From Bacteroidia bacterium (GTDB lineage Bacteria; Bacteroidota; Bacteroidia; Flavobacteriales; Flavobacteriaceae): 47,585 nucleotides of DNA. This document shows, piece after piece, positions 1 to 8,090 of the stretch. Each line of letters begins with the position of its first letter. The stretch's first letter is position 1. Position numbers and translations under genes: made by a program. A model generated the notes under the pieces. The model did not search any database, had not been told where the DNA came from, and worked only from the letters and a program-made list of their open reading frames with translations. The stretch lies in NCBI GenBank assembly GCA_030429835.1, contig JAUIGC010000006.1, positions 1 through 47,585 on the forward strand, in the 5' to 3' direction.

Positions 1-582
1 CACCTTTGCCACCTCCAACTTCCTCATCGTGTCCAAAAGCCAGGTAAATGGTTTGCGAGGGTACAAAGGATTCTTCCAATAATTTTTCTACGGCTTCCAA
101 TAAGCCTATCAAGGTGCCCTTATCATCTAAGGTTCCCCTTCCAATGATATGGGTATCGGTTATCTTGCCTTCAAACGGACCTGCTTCCCAATCGCCTAAG
201 GTAGGCTGGTCCACGGGTACCACATCTTGGTGCGACATTAGAATAATTGGCTTTTTGGAGGGATCGGATCCTTTCCAGGTATATAATAAACTGTAGGTGT
301 TGATTTTTTCCAAGGAAAGATTTTCATGCACCATGGGAAAGGTTTCTTCCAAAAAACGATGGAAACCAAAAAAGGCCGTGGAATCCGGTATGGCATCCTC
401 ACTAAAGGAAATGGTCTTGTATTGCAGCCCTTGGATAGATTTTGAAATATATCATCCGGCAACGTCACTTGTTCCAGGGGTTGGGAAGCTACTTGTCTCG
501 AGCTCAATCTCAGGGTGTTGAAGACTAGAATTCCAGCGATAATCAGAATCACCATCAATATGAATAAGAGGAATTTTTTCAT
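1..582 (-). pseudogene. M20 family metallopeptidase, frameshifted and cut by the window edge
   Basis: The N-terminus starts at 582 with a membrane anchor (MKKFLLFILMVILIIAGILV) and runs to about residue 51. The frame is then lost near 427-434. Reading resumes in another frame with LQYKTISFSEDA and stays open to position 1. The resumed part has the zinc-peptidase signatures of the M20 family: SHQDVVPV, GRGTLDDKG and GHDEEVGGG. The layout resembles PM20D1/carboxypeptidase S-like enzymes that hydrolyse or make N-acyl amino acids. One base appears to be missing in a G/C run, so the cause is either a real inactivating mutation or a sequence error. The C-terminal half lies outside the window. The family is secure; the functional state is not. 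Confidence 0.75.
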
Positions 583-752
583 TTGATAAAGGTTGGTTAA
601 AGGTTTTTTTAGGTCTCTTTAAAGTTAGCAATTCCTATGGATCCAATACATCCCTAGTCCGCTTTACCCGAGTAATTTTTAACAAAAGCCCCAATCTATG
701 GAAGTAGCAACTTTAAAAACTTGATTTCTTAGGAAGAATATGAAGTTTGAAT

Positions 753-1130
753 TTATTTTATGGGAATGACGTACGACCGTATCGATTTCACCGTAGATGA
801 CTTTGTGCTTGTGAACTCATAAAAGTCGGAAAAACCAAATCTATTGCCGTCTTCCATCAGCAGTTCGCCATGTACGGCGGCTTCCTTTCCGTGGGTTACG
901 ACACCGTGTATGGTAAGTTCCTTCGTTTTATTGGTGCTCATTTCCTTCAATGCAGACCCAAACCCGTCTTTTCCCTTTATTGGAACATCACCCACCAAGG
1001 TCCAAACGACATCTGTTGCCATAAACTGCATGGCCTTGTCAATATCATAGGCCGCAAAATATTGGGTAAGTTGCTTCACCATTTCTCTTTTTGGGGAATT
1101 TCCGCAATCTGGATTGCAAATAAGTTTCAT
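753..1130 (-). CDS. NTF2/SnoaL-like domain protein
   Basis: A small soluble protein of 125 residues. The pattern REMVKQLTQYFAAYDIDKAMQFMATDVVWTLVGD followed by alternating strands matches the cone-shaped NTF2-like fold (SnoaL and ketosteroid isomerase-like proteins); the motif here is given in part as YFAAYDIDKAMQFMATDVVW. I chose the ATG at 1130 because it leaves a 11-bp gap to the upstream DKNYY gene, whereas an ATG at 1172 would overlap it and add a tail that does not fit the fold. Substrate and role are unknown; many members bind small hydrophobic ligands or act as orphan polyketide-cyclase-like proteins. It probably shares a transcript with the preceding gene. Confidence 0.7.
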   Translation of the reverse strand: MKLICNPDCGNSPKREMVKQLTQYFAAYDIDKAMQFMATDVVWTLVGDVPIKGKDGFGSALKEMSTNKTKELTIHGVVTHGKEAAVHGELLMEDGNRFGFSDFYEFTSTKSSTVKSIRSYVIPIK

Positions 1131-1141
1131 AGGAAGCACTT

Positions 1142-2392
1142 TTATTTTAATGGCATTAAAGGATTTTCCCAATTACGATTATATTTATAACTTCCATTTT
1201 TGTCCTCGAGCAAAAAGGTACCTAAAAAGGAATTTACTTCAGATTCATATTCAATGACCTTAAACGTCATTGCATCCAACCGTAATTTATGTTGGTAATG
1301 GAAAACGTGTTGGGAATCAAAAATGAACCCATTCTTGTTCAAATTGTACTTGTTTACGTCAACAGGCAGTGCTTTATTCAAATAGAACAATTGGTTTTTG
1401 TCCCGTCCATAACAAAAGTCCAAGTATTCAAAGGTTTTGCTATCTGCATTAGGTATAGTTTGTAATTCTCTGGCTTCCCGATCAAAAATAAAAACCGAAT
1501 TTCTGTCTTTCCAATATATCGTATCCCATTTTTCCTTTACGTAGTTAAAGGTTGAGCCATCAATTCCAGGTACGGTGTAATATTCCCAAATGGCGTTCGG
1601 GTTGTTGCCATTTCCTGTTCTTGGATTGATATTTGGTGGCGAATTTGGACTAAGTCGCGATAGGTACACATTATTTTTATCCGCATATATGCCCGAAACG
1701 TTTCTGATAGTCAAGGGATCAGCATCGGGCAATAGGATTATTTGGTTGGTAAAGGTCCGGAACTCGAATACTTTATGGTCATAGGTATATAATTTATCCA
1801 GTAAGTGGTATGGATTTTCTTTGGTGGCATTGGCAATTTTGCTCGGTTTTTCAATTAACTCAATGTGACTTAGGAATTTTTTATAATAATTTTTGAAGTT
1901 CTTATAAAAATAATTCCTCTTGTTCAGTGCCTTTTTCGGTTCGGGAAAGGAACCGTTTACAGAGAAGGACCAAAAGGTATCCATGAGGAGCTTGACCAGA
2001 TTCTCTTGTAAGGTCTTTTTGAATTTGGTTACTTTTCCCTGTGCTAGCTGATAGGCATCCAGTACTTCTGGATAGGTGGTTGCGACAATGGCGTAATTCG
2101 TAGTATCGGGCTTTTTTAAGTCAGCTATAATGGGTAAAATTTCCATAAAGGAATTTAAAACTTGGTTTTCAATGTAACGGTGCATGTAAGCGAGATAACA
2201 TGTTTGGGTCTTATCATTGTAATTGAACAGGAAAACAGACGCCGGTTCCTTGGTACTTTGGTACAGCAGTTCACATAAATAATATCCTAGTTTCTTACCA
2301 TAGAGAGCTTTTTCAAAAGGCTTACTTAGCAATTTTTTGAGATTGGCCTCAGTTGTTTCAAATTCGATAAATATACCTGTGGGTTCTGCCAT
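1142..2392 (-). CDS. DKNYY-family repeat protein
   Basis: A 416-residue protein without a signal peptide. Its C-terminal half (about residues 205-400) repeats the DKNYY pattern: IYADKNNVYLS, IYWKDRNSVFIFD, CYGRDKNQLFYLN and FIFDSQHVFHY. In this family short strands lead to a Lys-Asp-x-x-x-aromatic turn, as if describing successive surface loops. The N-terminal 200 residues are helical and not recognised. DKNYY proteins are scattered in Bacteroidota and Fusobacteria and their biochemical role is not established. The gene lies just upstream of the NTF2-like gene on the same strand, so the two are probably co-transcribed. About 280 bp upstream (2393-2675) hold no gene that I can see. Confidence 0.75.
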   Translation of the reverse strand: MAEPTGIFIEFETTEANLKKLLSKPFEKALYGKKLGYYLCELLYQSTKEPASVFLFNYNDKTQTCYLAYMHRYIENQVLNSFMEILPIIADLKKPDTTNYAIVATTYPEVLDAYQLAQGKVTKFKKTLQENLVKLLMDTFWSFSVNGSFPEPKKALNKRNYFYKNFKNYYKKFLSHIELIEKPSKIANATKENPYHLLDKLYTYDHKVFEFRTFTNQIILLPDADPLTIRNVSGIYADKNNVYLSRLSPNSPPNINPRTGNGNNPNAIWEYYTVPGIDGSTFNYVKEKWDTIYWKDRNSVFIFDREARELQTIPNADSKTFEYLDFCYGRDKNQLFYLNKALPVDVNKYNLNKNGFIFDSQHVFHYQHKLRLDAMTFKVIEYESEVNSFLGTFLLEDKNGSYKYNRNWENPLMPLK

Positions 2393-2675
2393 ATTCTAAG
2401 ATTTGATAGGGTTTATTTAGGTGATGGTTTCCACTTTTTTAGTACCGTATTGGCTTAGTGAAATGATGATATCACTATATCCTTTAAAAGAGGGGGATTT
2501 TTACTTTTAAATGCACACATTCCATGAATTCCATTTAGGAAAGTTACAATGTCCCGTCCAATTTTAAAAACCAGTGTACCAAATCCATTAAAATAGAACA
2601 GCCAATGTCTTTTATCAAATTAACCTTACTGTTACAGGGGAAAAAATCATTTGAACTTTTCTGGAACGGCGCGCC

Positions 2676-3125
2676 TCAGAGTTTTTTTCTTATGCTGTCT
2701 GCGACTGATTCTGGAAAAACCCTGCCGAAATTTTCTAAATTATCCCTAATGTCCTCGAGCTTTACGTAGTGGGTAATATCAAACGATGCGCTATCATATT
2801 GTGCAAGACGAACGGCACCTTGTTCCAAAACCTGTTTATTATTTAAAACAGCGACCCATAGGTAGAACTTGGGCAGACTTACACCGGTTTGAGTGGGATG
2901 TTTTCTTAAAATTTCTAGTTCAATTTCTGTTGGATACCCATACTTTTCATCAAAAAAGTGCTTTAGCTCCTTTTTGAATGCAGCTTCGTTGGGCAACCTG
3001 GTTTCATTGGCATTCCCGTCCTTAAAGGAAACGGTGTTCTGAACACCCCCAATCATGAATAGAAGTATGAGGGTAATTAAAGCAACCAGTATAAAAGCGA
3101 CGTTACGTTTCTTATCTGAAATCAT
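2676..3125 (-). CDS. Hypothetical single-pass membrane protein
   Basis: A 149-residue protein with a short basic N-terminus (MISDKKRN), one membrane segment at about residues 9-27, and a soluble domain of about 115 residues that should face the periplasm. The soluble part alternates charged helices and a few strands (YLWVAVLNNKQVLEQGAVRL). I do not recognise a family. It precedes nothing obvious on its strand: the DKNYY gene follows 283 bp downstream and the ZIP gene lies 84 bp upstream. The ATG at 3125 is the only good start in frame. It is called a gene because of its coherent signal-anchor plus domain layout and its codon use, which matches its neighbours. Confidence 0.65.
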   Translation of the reverse strand: MISDKKRNVAFILVALITLILLFMIGGVQNTVSFKDGNANETRLPNEAAFKKELKHFFDEKYGYPTEIELEILRKHPTQTGVSLPKFYLWVAVLNNKQVLEQGAVRLAQYDSASFDITHYVKLEDIRDNLENFGRVFPESVADSIRKKL

Positions 3126-3209
3126 TTAAAAAGGAAAAAGATAAACAGAATTTCGGTTGGAATATTGGAGGAACTTCAGTTTTCATACAGGAAATTGTTC
3201 TGAACAGGG

Positions 3210-3908
3210 TTACTCCCCTAAAGTATTTAAAAACAAAGCCATAACTAACCCTATTGCCGTGGCCAAACCTTTCAAGTATTTATCTTCCTTGAAGGCCTTT
3301 GGAAAAACCTCCAAAGCGAGCGAGGCAACTACTGCACCACCTGCAAAACATTTAATATAATTTAGATATTCCTTTGATACATCAGCTAATAAGTAATGCC
3401 CTAATAGAGCCGATGCTGAAAGTATGAGTGCCGTACCGATCCATAACCAAATAACCTTCTTTTTTGAATTGCTGTCTTCCACCATTTCTTTGGCTCCGCC
3501 TGCTGCCTCTGGAAGGTTGGATAAAAATATAGAACCCGATAATGCAGCAACGGACAAGGGACCTGCGCCAATCAATGCAACGCCCATTGCCAAGTTTTCA
3601 GGAATACCATCAAGTGTAATCGCGGCAAGCAGACCACCGCCGCTTTTTGAGCCCCATTTCTCTTTAACCAGGTAATCCAAAATGGTGAATACAAGTGCTC
3701 CAATAAAAACGATGGACAAAGTAATGGGGATAGAGTTTTTTTCAAGTGCAGGTTGTATCAGTTCGAGCAATGCCGAAACTAAAAGTGCCCCACCTGCCAA
3801 GGCAACTAAAAAACCTTCAAGCCGTCTTGTTAAATTACCGTAAATACCCCAAACGGCTCCAATTATTAGGGCTCCCGAAACAATTATTACTACTATTGCC
3901 GTCATCAT
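3210..3908 (-). CDS. ZIP family metal transporter
   Basis: A polytopic inner-membrane protein of 232 residues with about eight membrane segments, the usual ZIP length. ZIP carriers move divalent metals (Zn, Fe, Mn) into the cytoplasm. The metal-binding helix IV motif reads LDGIPENLAMG (residues 99-109) where classical members have HNxPEG. Helix V has SNLPEA (130-135) where many have HxxPE. The Pro-Glu pairs remain but the first His is Asp and the second motif starts with Ser-Asn. This suggests altered metal choice or a divergent subfamily. Two ATG codons open the frame (3908 and 3905); either is possible. A second, more canonical ZIP gene is at 25543-26364. Confidence 0.85.
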   Translation of the reverse strand: MMTAIVVIIVSGALIIGAVWGIYGNLTRRLEGFLVALAGGALLVSALLELIQPALEKNSIPITLSIVFIGALVFTILDYLVKEKWGSKSGGGLLAAITLDGIPENLAMGVALIGAGPLSVAALSGSIFLSNLPEAAGGAKEMVEDSNSKKKVIWLWIGTALILSASALLGHYLLADVSKEYLNYIKCFAGGAVVASLALEVFPKAFKEDKYLKGLATAIGLVMALFLNTLGE

Positions 3909-3985
3909 AAGCTTCTTTCTAAATGTTTATTTTTTCCCGTTAAGAGGAAAATCCAAAAGATTTTGTAGTCTTTATAAAAATACGT

Positions 3986-4028
3986 AAACCTTGCGAACAA
4001 GTCAGAAGCCCGTAATGTTTAAAGGTTT
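3986..4028. repeat. Imperfect inverted repeat downstream of the lipoprotein gene
   Basis: AAACCTT at 3986-3992 pairs with AAGGTTT at 4022-4028. Inside, AACA and TGTT extend the pairing after a small asymmetric bulge, leaving a loop of about 16 nt. No T-run follows on either side, so it is a poor intrinsic terminator. It lies just past the stop codon of the gene at 4044-4685 and next to the GTTACCAA core at 4030-4037. It could be a simple hairpin or part of a cassette-type recombination site. Confidence 0.45.
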
Positions 4029-4029
4029 T

Positions 4030-4037
4030 GTTACCAA
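4030..4037. repeat. GTTACCAA, left copy of an 8-bp inverted pair flanking a gene
   Basis: GTTACCAA lies 6 bp beyond the stop codon of the gene at 4044-4685. Its reverse complement TTGGTAAC is at 4690-4697, 4 bp before that gene's start codon. The pair brackets the coding region very tightly. Eight base pairs can match by chance; the placement is what makes it notable. Confidence 0.5.
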
Positions 4038-4043
4038 TAGTTT

Positions 4044-4685
4044 TTATTTTGTTTCAAAGAGAATAACCATTTCATAGTAGAACCCCATAGTGATTACCAG
4101 CCTGTTTAATTCATTTTTAAAATCAGATTCCGTCATATTAGTCAGTAATGTTTTTGAAGTCAAACCACTACTTATTCTAGGAATCTCTTTCTGTAAATTC
4201 AGATAGTCTTTAAGGTCCCTATTTTCCAATTTCTCTAATAAACATTTTTGATATTCTCCAATTGGATTAAGTTCAACCAAATTAATTCTTTTTGAATTTT
4301 GAGCATTGCTATCCGTATCCGAGTCAATCATTATTCCCTCTGTATCAATTAGGAGTGATTCTGATGACATTGGCAAAACCCAGATTTTGAAAAAAGTCCC
4401 AGATTCCCTAAGATTTTCAATTATCTGTTTAGAATCTTTAGCTTGAAAAAATTCTGGCCTAATATTCATCAAATTAATGTCGGTTAAGTAGCTCAAATAC
4501 GCTTTAGCAATATTTTGTCCAACATATTTTTCTGATAGCTTCTTTTCAAAAACAATGATGGCTTCATTTAACCCAATTAAATCATTATCAATTAAACAAT
4601 TTTTCAATTTGTCTAAGCTTTTATCACTTTGGGAATTACAATTTGCGATTACAAAAGTTAAAAGAAATAATAGAAGTTTCTTCAT
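4044..4685 (-). CDS. Hypothetical probable lipoprotein
   Basis: A 213-residue protein with an export signal, MKKLLLFLLTFVIANCNSQS. The Cys at residue 16 would be the lipidated residue although Asn at -1 is not canonical. The mature part is mainly helical with many Asn, Lys and Glu residues and ends in hydrophobic YYEMVILFETK. No family is recognised. The coding region is clearly more AT-rich than aspS, the ClC gene or the efflux operon nearby, which suggests recent acquisition. The gene is bracketed by GTTACCAA / TTGGTAAC copies 6 bp after the stop and 4 bp before the start. It lies between two intergenic spacers of about 135-145 bp. Confidence 0.6.
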   Translation of the reverse strand: MKKLLLFLLTFVIANCNSQSDKSLDKLKNCLIDNDLIGLNEAIIVFEKKLSEKYVGQNIAKAYLSYLTDINLMNIRPEFFQAKDSKQIIENLRESGTFFKIWVLPMSSESLLIDTEGIMIDSDTDSNAQNSKRINLVELNPIGEYQKCLLEKLENRDLKDYLNLQKEIPRISSGLTSKTLLTNMTESDFKNELNRLVITMGFYYEMVILFETK

Positions 4686-4689
4686 ATTG

Positions 4690-4697
4690 TTGGTAAC
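4690..4697. repeat. TTGGTAAC, right copy of the inverted pair
   Basis: Reverse complement of the copy at 4030-4037, located 4 bp upstream of the start codon at 4685. See the entry for the left copy. Confidence 0.5.
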
Positions 4698-4820
4698 AGT
4701 AGATTGTATGAGTTGTGACAGATTGCGAGGTAATTTCTTGTAAAATCGCTACGTAGTTTGAGCGGGCTGCACACTTTGATATTAAACACAATTCCTGCTA
4801 TTACTTTTACCAAATTTGCT

Positions 4821-4830
4821 TAATGTTATA
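4821..4830. repeat. TAATGTTATA, left copy of a direct repeat flanking the M61-like gene
   Basis: A perfect 10-bp direct repeat: TAATGTTATA at 4821-4830, one base past the stop codon of the gene at 4832-6217, and again at 6223-6232, five bases before its start codon. The sequence is AT-rich, so a chance match is possible, but both copies abut the gene. Confidence 0.5.
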
Positions 4831-4831
4831 C

Positions 4832-6217
4832 TTATTCCGGGGCATTTTGCCATTTATTCCACACGGGACCTAAATCCACACCGGCTGCCTTGGACATTAT
4901 AGGCTCAATCTCATTGTATTTAAATGCTCTCTGATTGTCCTTTGACCAATTAAGCAAACCAAGAATAGCATCCTTAAACGATTTTTTCCCGTTCGTCTGT
5001 TTTTGAATATGGGCATCTAAATCATAGGCCATTAAGGCTCCTCTTGAAAAAAGATTTTTCCCTATTCTAAAATCGGAGCCGTATTGGGTTGAGCCTAGAA
5101 GCGATAATTCCTTTAGGTTTTTGGTTTTAATAAAATCCGGTGCATTGTCCATATTGGATTTCCACCAGTTTAATATTTCCTCATTCTTAAGGATTTCATG
5201 GAAAGAAACATACCAAATAAACCCTTCATTTAACCAAATTGTTTCGATTAGCGGCGCTACTTGCCATGAAAATGGACGGTATCCCTCGCCGTAGGATCTT
5301 AACGGTACCCATGAATGTCCCATATGATGAATGATAGTTCCCAAATCCCTATTCGCATCGAATTTCGTATTGATATCACGGTGTGCCGTCATACTGTTTA
5401 AATGCTCCATATTAAAGCCGTAGTCATGTCTTACCGATATAGGATCCAGAAACTCATAAACTAAGGTATAATGAGGCATGGGAATGTATCCAAAATAATC
5501 AGCAAGTTTCTGCAAGGATAATAAACCTGGATTCCCGATACTTTTCCAATCAACGGTTGTCTCAGCATAGGCTGCTACATACAGAGGAATTGGAGCTTCT
5601 TCAACTCGAATCACCTGAACCCCCGTACCTAAAAGATATTGGGCATCAACCAGTGCGGCATAATTTTCAACCTCATAACTATCCGTTCCGTATTGCCCGT
5701 TGGTATCAGGTCTTAACGTGCTGAAAATAGGCCATGAAGGATCGGTGTTGATCATTAAATTGACGGACATTGTTTCCAGTCCTTCAATGAACCCAAATAC
5801 GGAATAGCCAAACAGTCCCAGATAGTCTTCTCTGGCTTTGGAACTGGTGGAGGCATCCAATAAATCGATTTCCATTTTTTGGATGTCTACCGTATAACTC
5901 ACTTTATTCAAAAGATCATCACTTTCTCCAAACGTAAAGAAGCTTCCATCTCCTATCATCCCTGGCAACTGCTTACCTGTAGTGGTATAACCCACAACAT
6001 CATCCACAAAGGCTATGTAGTTTGTTAGAATATAGGTTCCCGGTGCACTTTTTGGGATTACCAAATTGGCATCACTGGCCGATAGCGCATCAAATGTGAT
6101 TTGAATAGTTACTTTATTAACACCTGCTTGATTGTTAAGTAAATAACTAATCTTTTGCTGTGCGTTTAGATTGGTGATAGATAGGATAAACGAAAATAGA
6201 ACGATAATTCTTCTCAT
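4832..6217 (-). CDS. M61 (glycyl aminopeptidase)-like protein, catalytic Glu replaced
   Basis: A 461-residue secreted protein with a signal peptide (MRRIIVLFSFILSITNLNAQ). The N-terminal half is a beta-rich domain as in M61 peptidases (LVIPKSAPGTYILTNY). The central region carries the gluzincin site as IIHHMGHSWVP (H297, H301) and WLNEGF (E331). Both histidines and the downstream Glu that would bind zinc are kept, but the catalytic Glu of HExxH is His298 (bases 5324-5326). The C-terminal PDZ domain of typical M61 enzymes is absent. It is therefore probably a non-catalytic binding protein or a highly modified hydrolase. Direct repeats TAATGTTATA flank the gene closely. Family assignment is fair; activity is inferred absent. 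Confidence 0.75.
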   Translation of the reverse strand: MRRIIVLFSFILSITNLNAQQKISYLLNNQAGVNKVTIQITFDALSASDANLVIPKSAPGTYILTNYIAFVDDVVGYTTTGKQLPGMIGDGSFFTFGESDDLLNKVSYTVDIQKMEIDLLDASTSSKAREDYLGLFGYSVFGFIEGLETMSVNLMINTDPSWPIFSTLRPDTNGQYGTDSYEVENYAALVDAQYLLGTGVQVIRVEEAPIPLYVAAYAETTVDWKSIGNPGLLSLQKLADYFGYIPMPHYTLVYEFLDPISVRHDYGFNMEHLNSMTAHRDINTKFDANRDLGTIIHHMGHSWVPLRSYGEGYRPFSWQVAPLIETIWLNEGFIWYVSFHEILKNEEILNWWKSNMDNAPDFIKTKNLKELSLLGSTQYGSDFRIGKNLFSRGALMAYDLDAHIQKQTNGKKSFKDAILGLLNWSKDNQRAFKYNEIEPIMSKAAGVDLGPVWNKWQNAPE

Positions 6218-6222
6218 GTTGA

Positions 6223-6232
6223 TAATGTTATA
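6223..6232. repeat. TAATGTTATA, right copy of the direct repeat
   Basis: Second copy of the 10-bp repeat at 4821-4830, five bases upstream of the start codon at 6217. Beyond it, 6233-6500 contains no gene I can support. Confidence 0.5.
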
Positions 6233-6500
6233 GCATGGCGATTTATCCGCACTTTATTACGCATAATACGCCAAAACAACGACAAATGTGGCAAACCGAC
6301 CATTTCTATAGCGCATTATTAAAGTGTCTGTCTTTTATTGCCTTTTCATTTATGCTTTCAATGTATTAAACTTACTTTGATCGTAAATATTCGCTCCTTT
6401 CGGGAACAAATCTATACTTCCTATATTTTAAGTATGTTCAAGAGGGTTTTCATATGCATTCGAGAACAAGTAATTACCTATAGCCATCGTTGTACTTTCG

Positions 6501-7250
6501 TTATTTCTCAATTGCTGCGATTATTTCTTTTGCGTCTTTGATAGCATTTGTATAAAATTCAGAAAGAAGGTTTGATTGATATCGTCTATTCATAATCATT
6601 ATTTCCAATTTCTTATCATCTATTACACTTTTTAAATCAATATTCTCTAGTATCCTCGGGTCATCTTTATAAAATTCCGATTGTCGAGGCCAGGGATTTG
6701 TTTTATTATATATCCAATAATAATTTTCTTTTACATAAGGCTCATACATTGTTTTGATTTCTGTATTGGCATTAAGTTCCCTACTTTTTAACTGTTCTAT
6801 ATATCTATAATAATTCAATATTTTTGTTTGAAGTTCTTTATCAATAAATGACATTCCATTTGAATTAACAAGAGCATTAATACCGCTTTCGTTTATTTCC
6901 ATGTTCCTTTCAAACATCATATAAATCAGGTACATTTGAACATTGTTGTCTACATGTTTTAGAGTTTTAAATTGTTCTAAAAAATCATTTGCATAATCAA
7001 TCGTAGTTTGTGTTTCTGATAGTAAATTATCAGCTTGCTTTATGTCATCTTGAAGATTCAATTTTATTGTTTTTAAATGCTCTTTAGCTTGGTTGATATT
7101 ACTTTTCTTTTCATTCCAATTGTTAATTTGAAGAGCAATAAGAATTCCAATTACTACCAATATTATTTCTCCGAATGCATATTTCAGATACTTTACTGTT
7201 TTGTCTTCTGAAATCAAGTTTTGTCTAATTTTTCTAAAGAATTTTATCAT
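6501..7250 (-). CDS. DUF6090 family membrane protein (copy 2)
   Basis: A 249-residue protein. The N-terminal cap MIKFFRKIRQNL is followed by a membrane helix, GEIILVVIGILIALQINNW (about residues 27-45), and then a long, Asn/Lys/Glu-rich helical domain likely outside the cytoplasm. This N-terminal block is the signature of DUF6090, an abundant Flavobacteriia family of unknown function that often occurs in tandem. Its upstream neighbour (7270-8013) is a paralogue; the gap is 19 bp, so they form an operon. The first 50 residues of the two are almost the same while the rest diverges strongly. Codon use is very AT-rich compared with aspS. The start ATG at 7250 is clear. Confidence 0.8.
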   Translation of the reverse strand: MIKFFRKIRQNLISEDKTVKYLKYAFGEIILVVIGILIALQINNWNEKKSNINQAKEHLKTIKLNLQDDIKQADNLLSETQTTIDYANDFLEQFKTLKHVDNNVQMYLIYMMFERNMEINESGINALVNSNGMSFIDKELQTKILNYYRYIEQLKSRELNANTEIKTMYEPYVKENYYWIYNKTNPWPRQSEFYKDDPRILENIDLKSVIDDKKLEIMIMNRRYQSNLLSEFYTNAIKDAKEIIAAIEK

Positions 7251-7269
7251 TGGTTGATTGTTGCTTTAG

Positions 7270-8013
7270 TTATTTCTTTAATTCCTTATTAATTAATTCC
7301 ATAATTGTATTTATTTCCTTTTGCATTTCTTCTAATCTTACCTTGGTTTCCTGTAGTGATAAATATTTCCAACGATGTATTCCTTCATAAACCAAAATCA
7401 ACATTCTTAAATTTTCATCTATATTTAATAATTCCTTCATTTTTGGTTGATTTTCGAGTCTTTTTGGTAAAGTTGTTGACCCTAACAAACGACTTAGATT
7501 TTGGGTGATTTCACTCTTTCCGTCATCTGTATCTTCAAAACGTTTTATTGTCAGTGATTGTAAACGTTTAAGGTCGATTAATCTATTTCTTATATTAGAA
7601 GGAATTAATCCAATATCGCCAGTGCTCTGAAGTGATTCTATCGTATTTGTATTGAATGTCAAAGGTGGCGTTTCCAGGTCAAGTTTGGAAATTTGTTCAT
7701 AAAATTGAATTGGGTCTAATACATCTTGGTCATATGCATCTGTATATTTATTATATTCATTTAAGTAAATGCTTGACTCTTTAAGATAGTGGGTTGAAAA
7801 TTTAATATCACTTTTCAAATCATCTAATAATTGCCCATAATATTCTTGGGTCTTTTCCGCTAATTTTTGCTTTTCATTCCAATTATTGATTTGAAGTGCA
7901 ATCAAAATTCCAATTACAACAAGCACAATTTCTCCGATTGCGTAAGTCAGATATTTTCCGAATTTGTTCTCAGAGAGTAGTTTTTGTCTAATTTTTCGAA
8001 AGAATTTTATCAT
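7270..8013 (-). CDS. DUF6090 family membrane protein (copy 1)
   Basis: A 247-residue paralogue of the gene that follows it on the same strand. It begins MIKFFRKIRQKLLSENKFGK and has one membrane helix, GEIVLVVIGILIALQINNWN, at about residues 27-46. The remaining 200 residues are helical and hydrophilic, with a predicted coiled-coil tail rich in Glu and Lys. No catalytic motif is seen. The function of DUF6090 is unknown; the layout of a conserved anchor and variable extracytoplasmic domain suggests a sensing or surface role, which is inference. It is the first gene of the two-gene unit and lies about 77 bp downstream of the ClC gene. Confidence 0.8.
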   Translation of the reverse strand: MIKFFRKIRQKLLSENKFGKYLTYAIGEIVLVVIGILIALQINNWNEKQKLAEKTQEYYGQLLDDLKSDIKFSTHYLKESSIYLNEYNKYTDAYDQDVLDPIQFYEQISKLDLETPPLTFNTNTIESLQSTGDIGLIPSNIRNRLIDLKRLQSLTIKRFEDTDDGKSEITQNLSRLLGSTTLPKRLENQPKMKELLNIDENLRMLILVYEGIHRWKYLSLQETKVRLEEMQKEINTIMELINKELKK

Positions 8014-8090
8014 GGGTTATGGCTGGTTATAATAAAGACAACAATAGGATATAAGCAGTTGAACATATCCTTTTAAAGGGGTAATATAAT

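Noticed and set aside
753-1172. A longer start for the NTF2-like protein at 1172
   Set aside because: It would overlap the upstream gene by 31 bp and add a tail that does not fit the fold.
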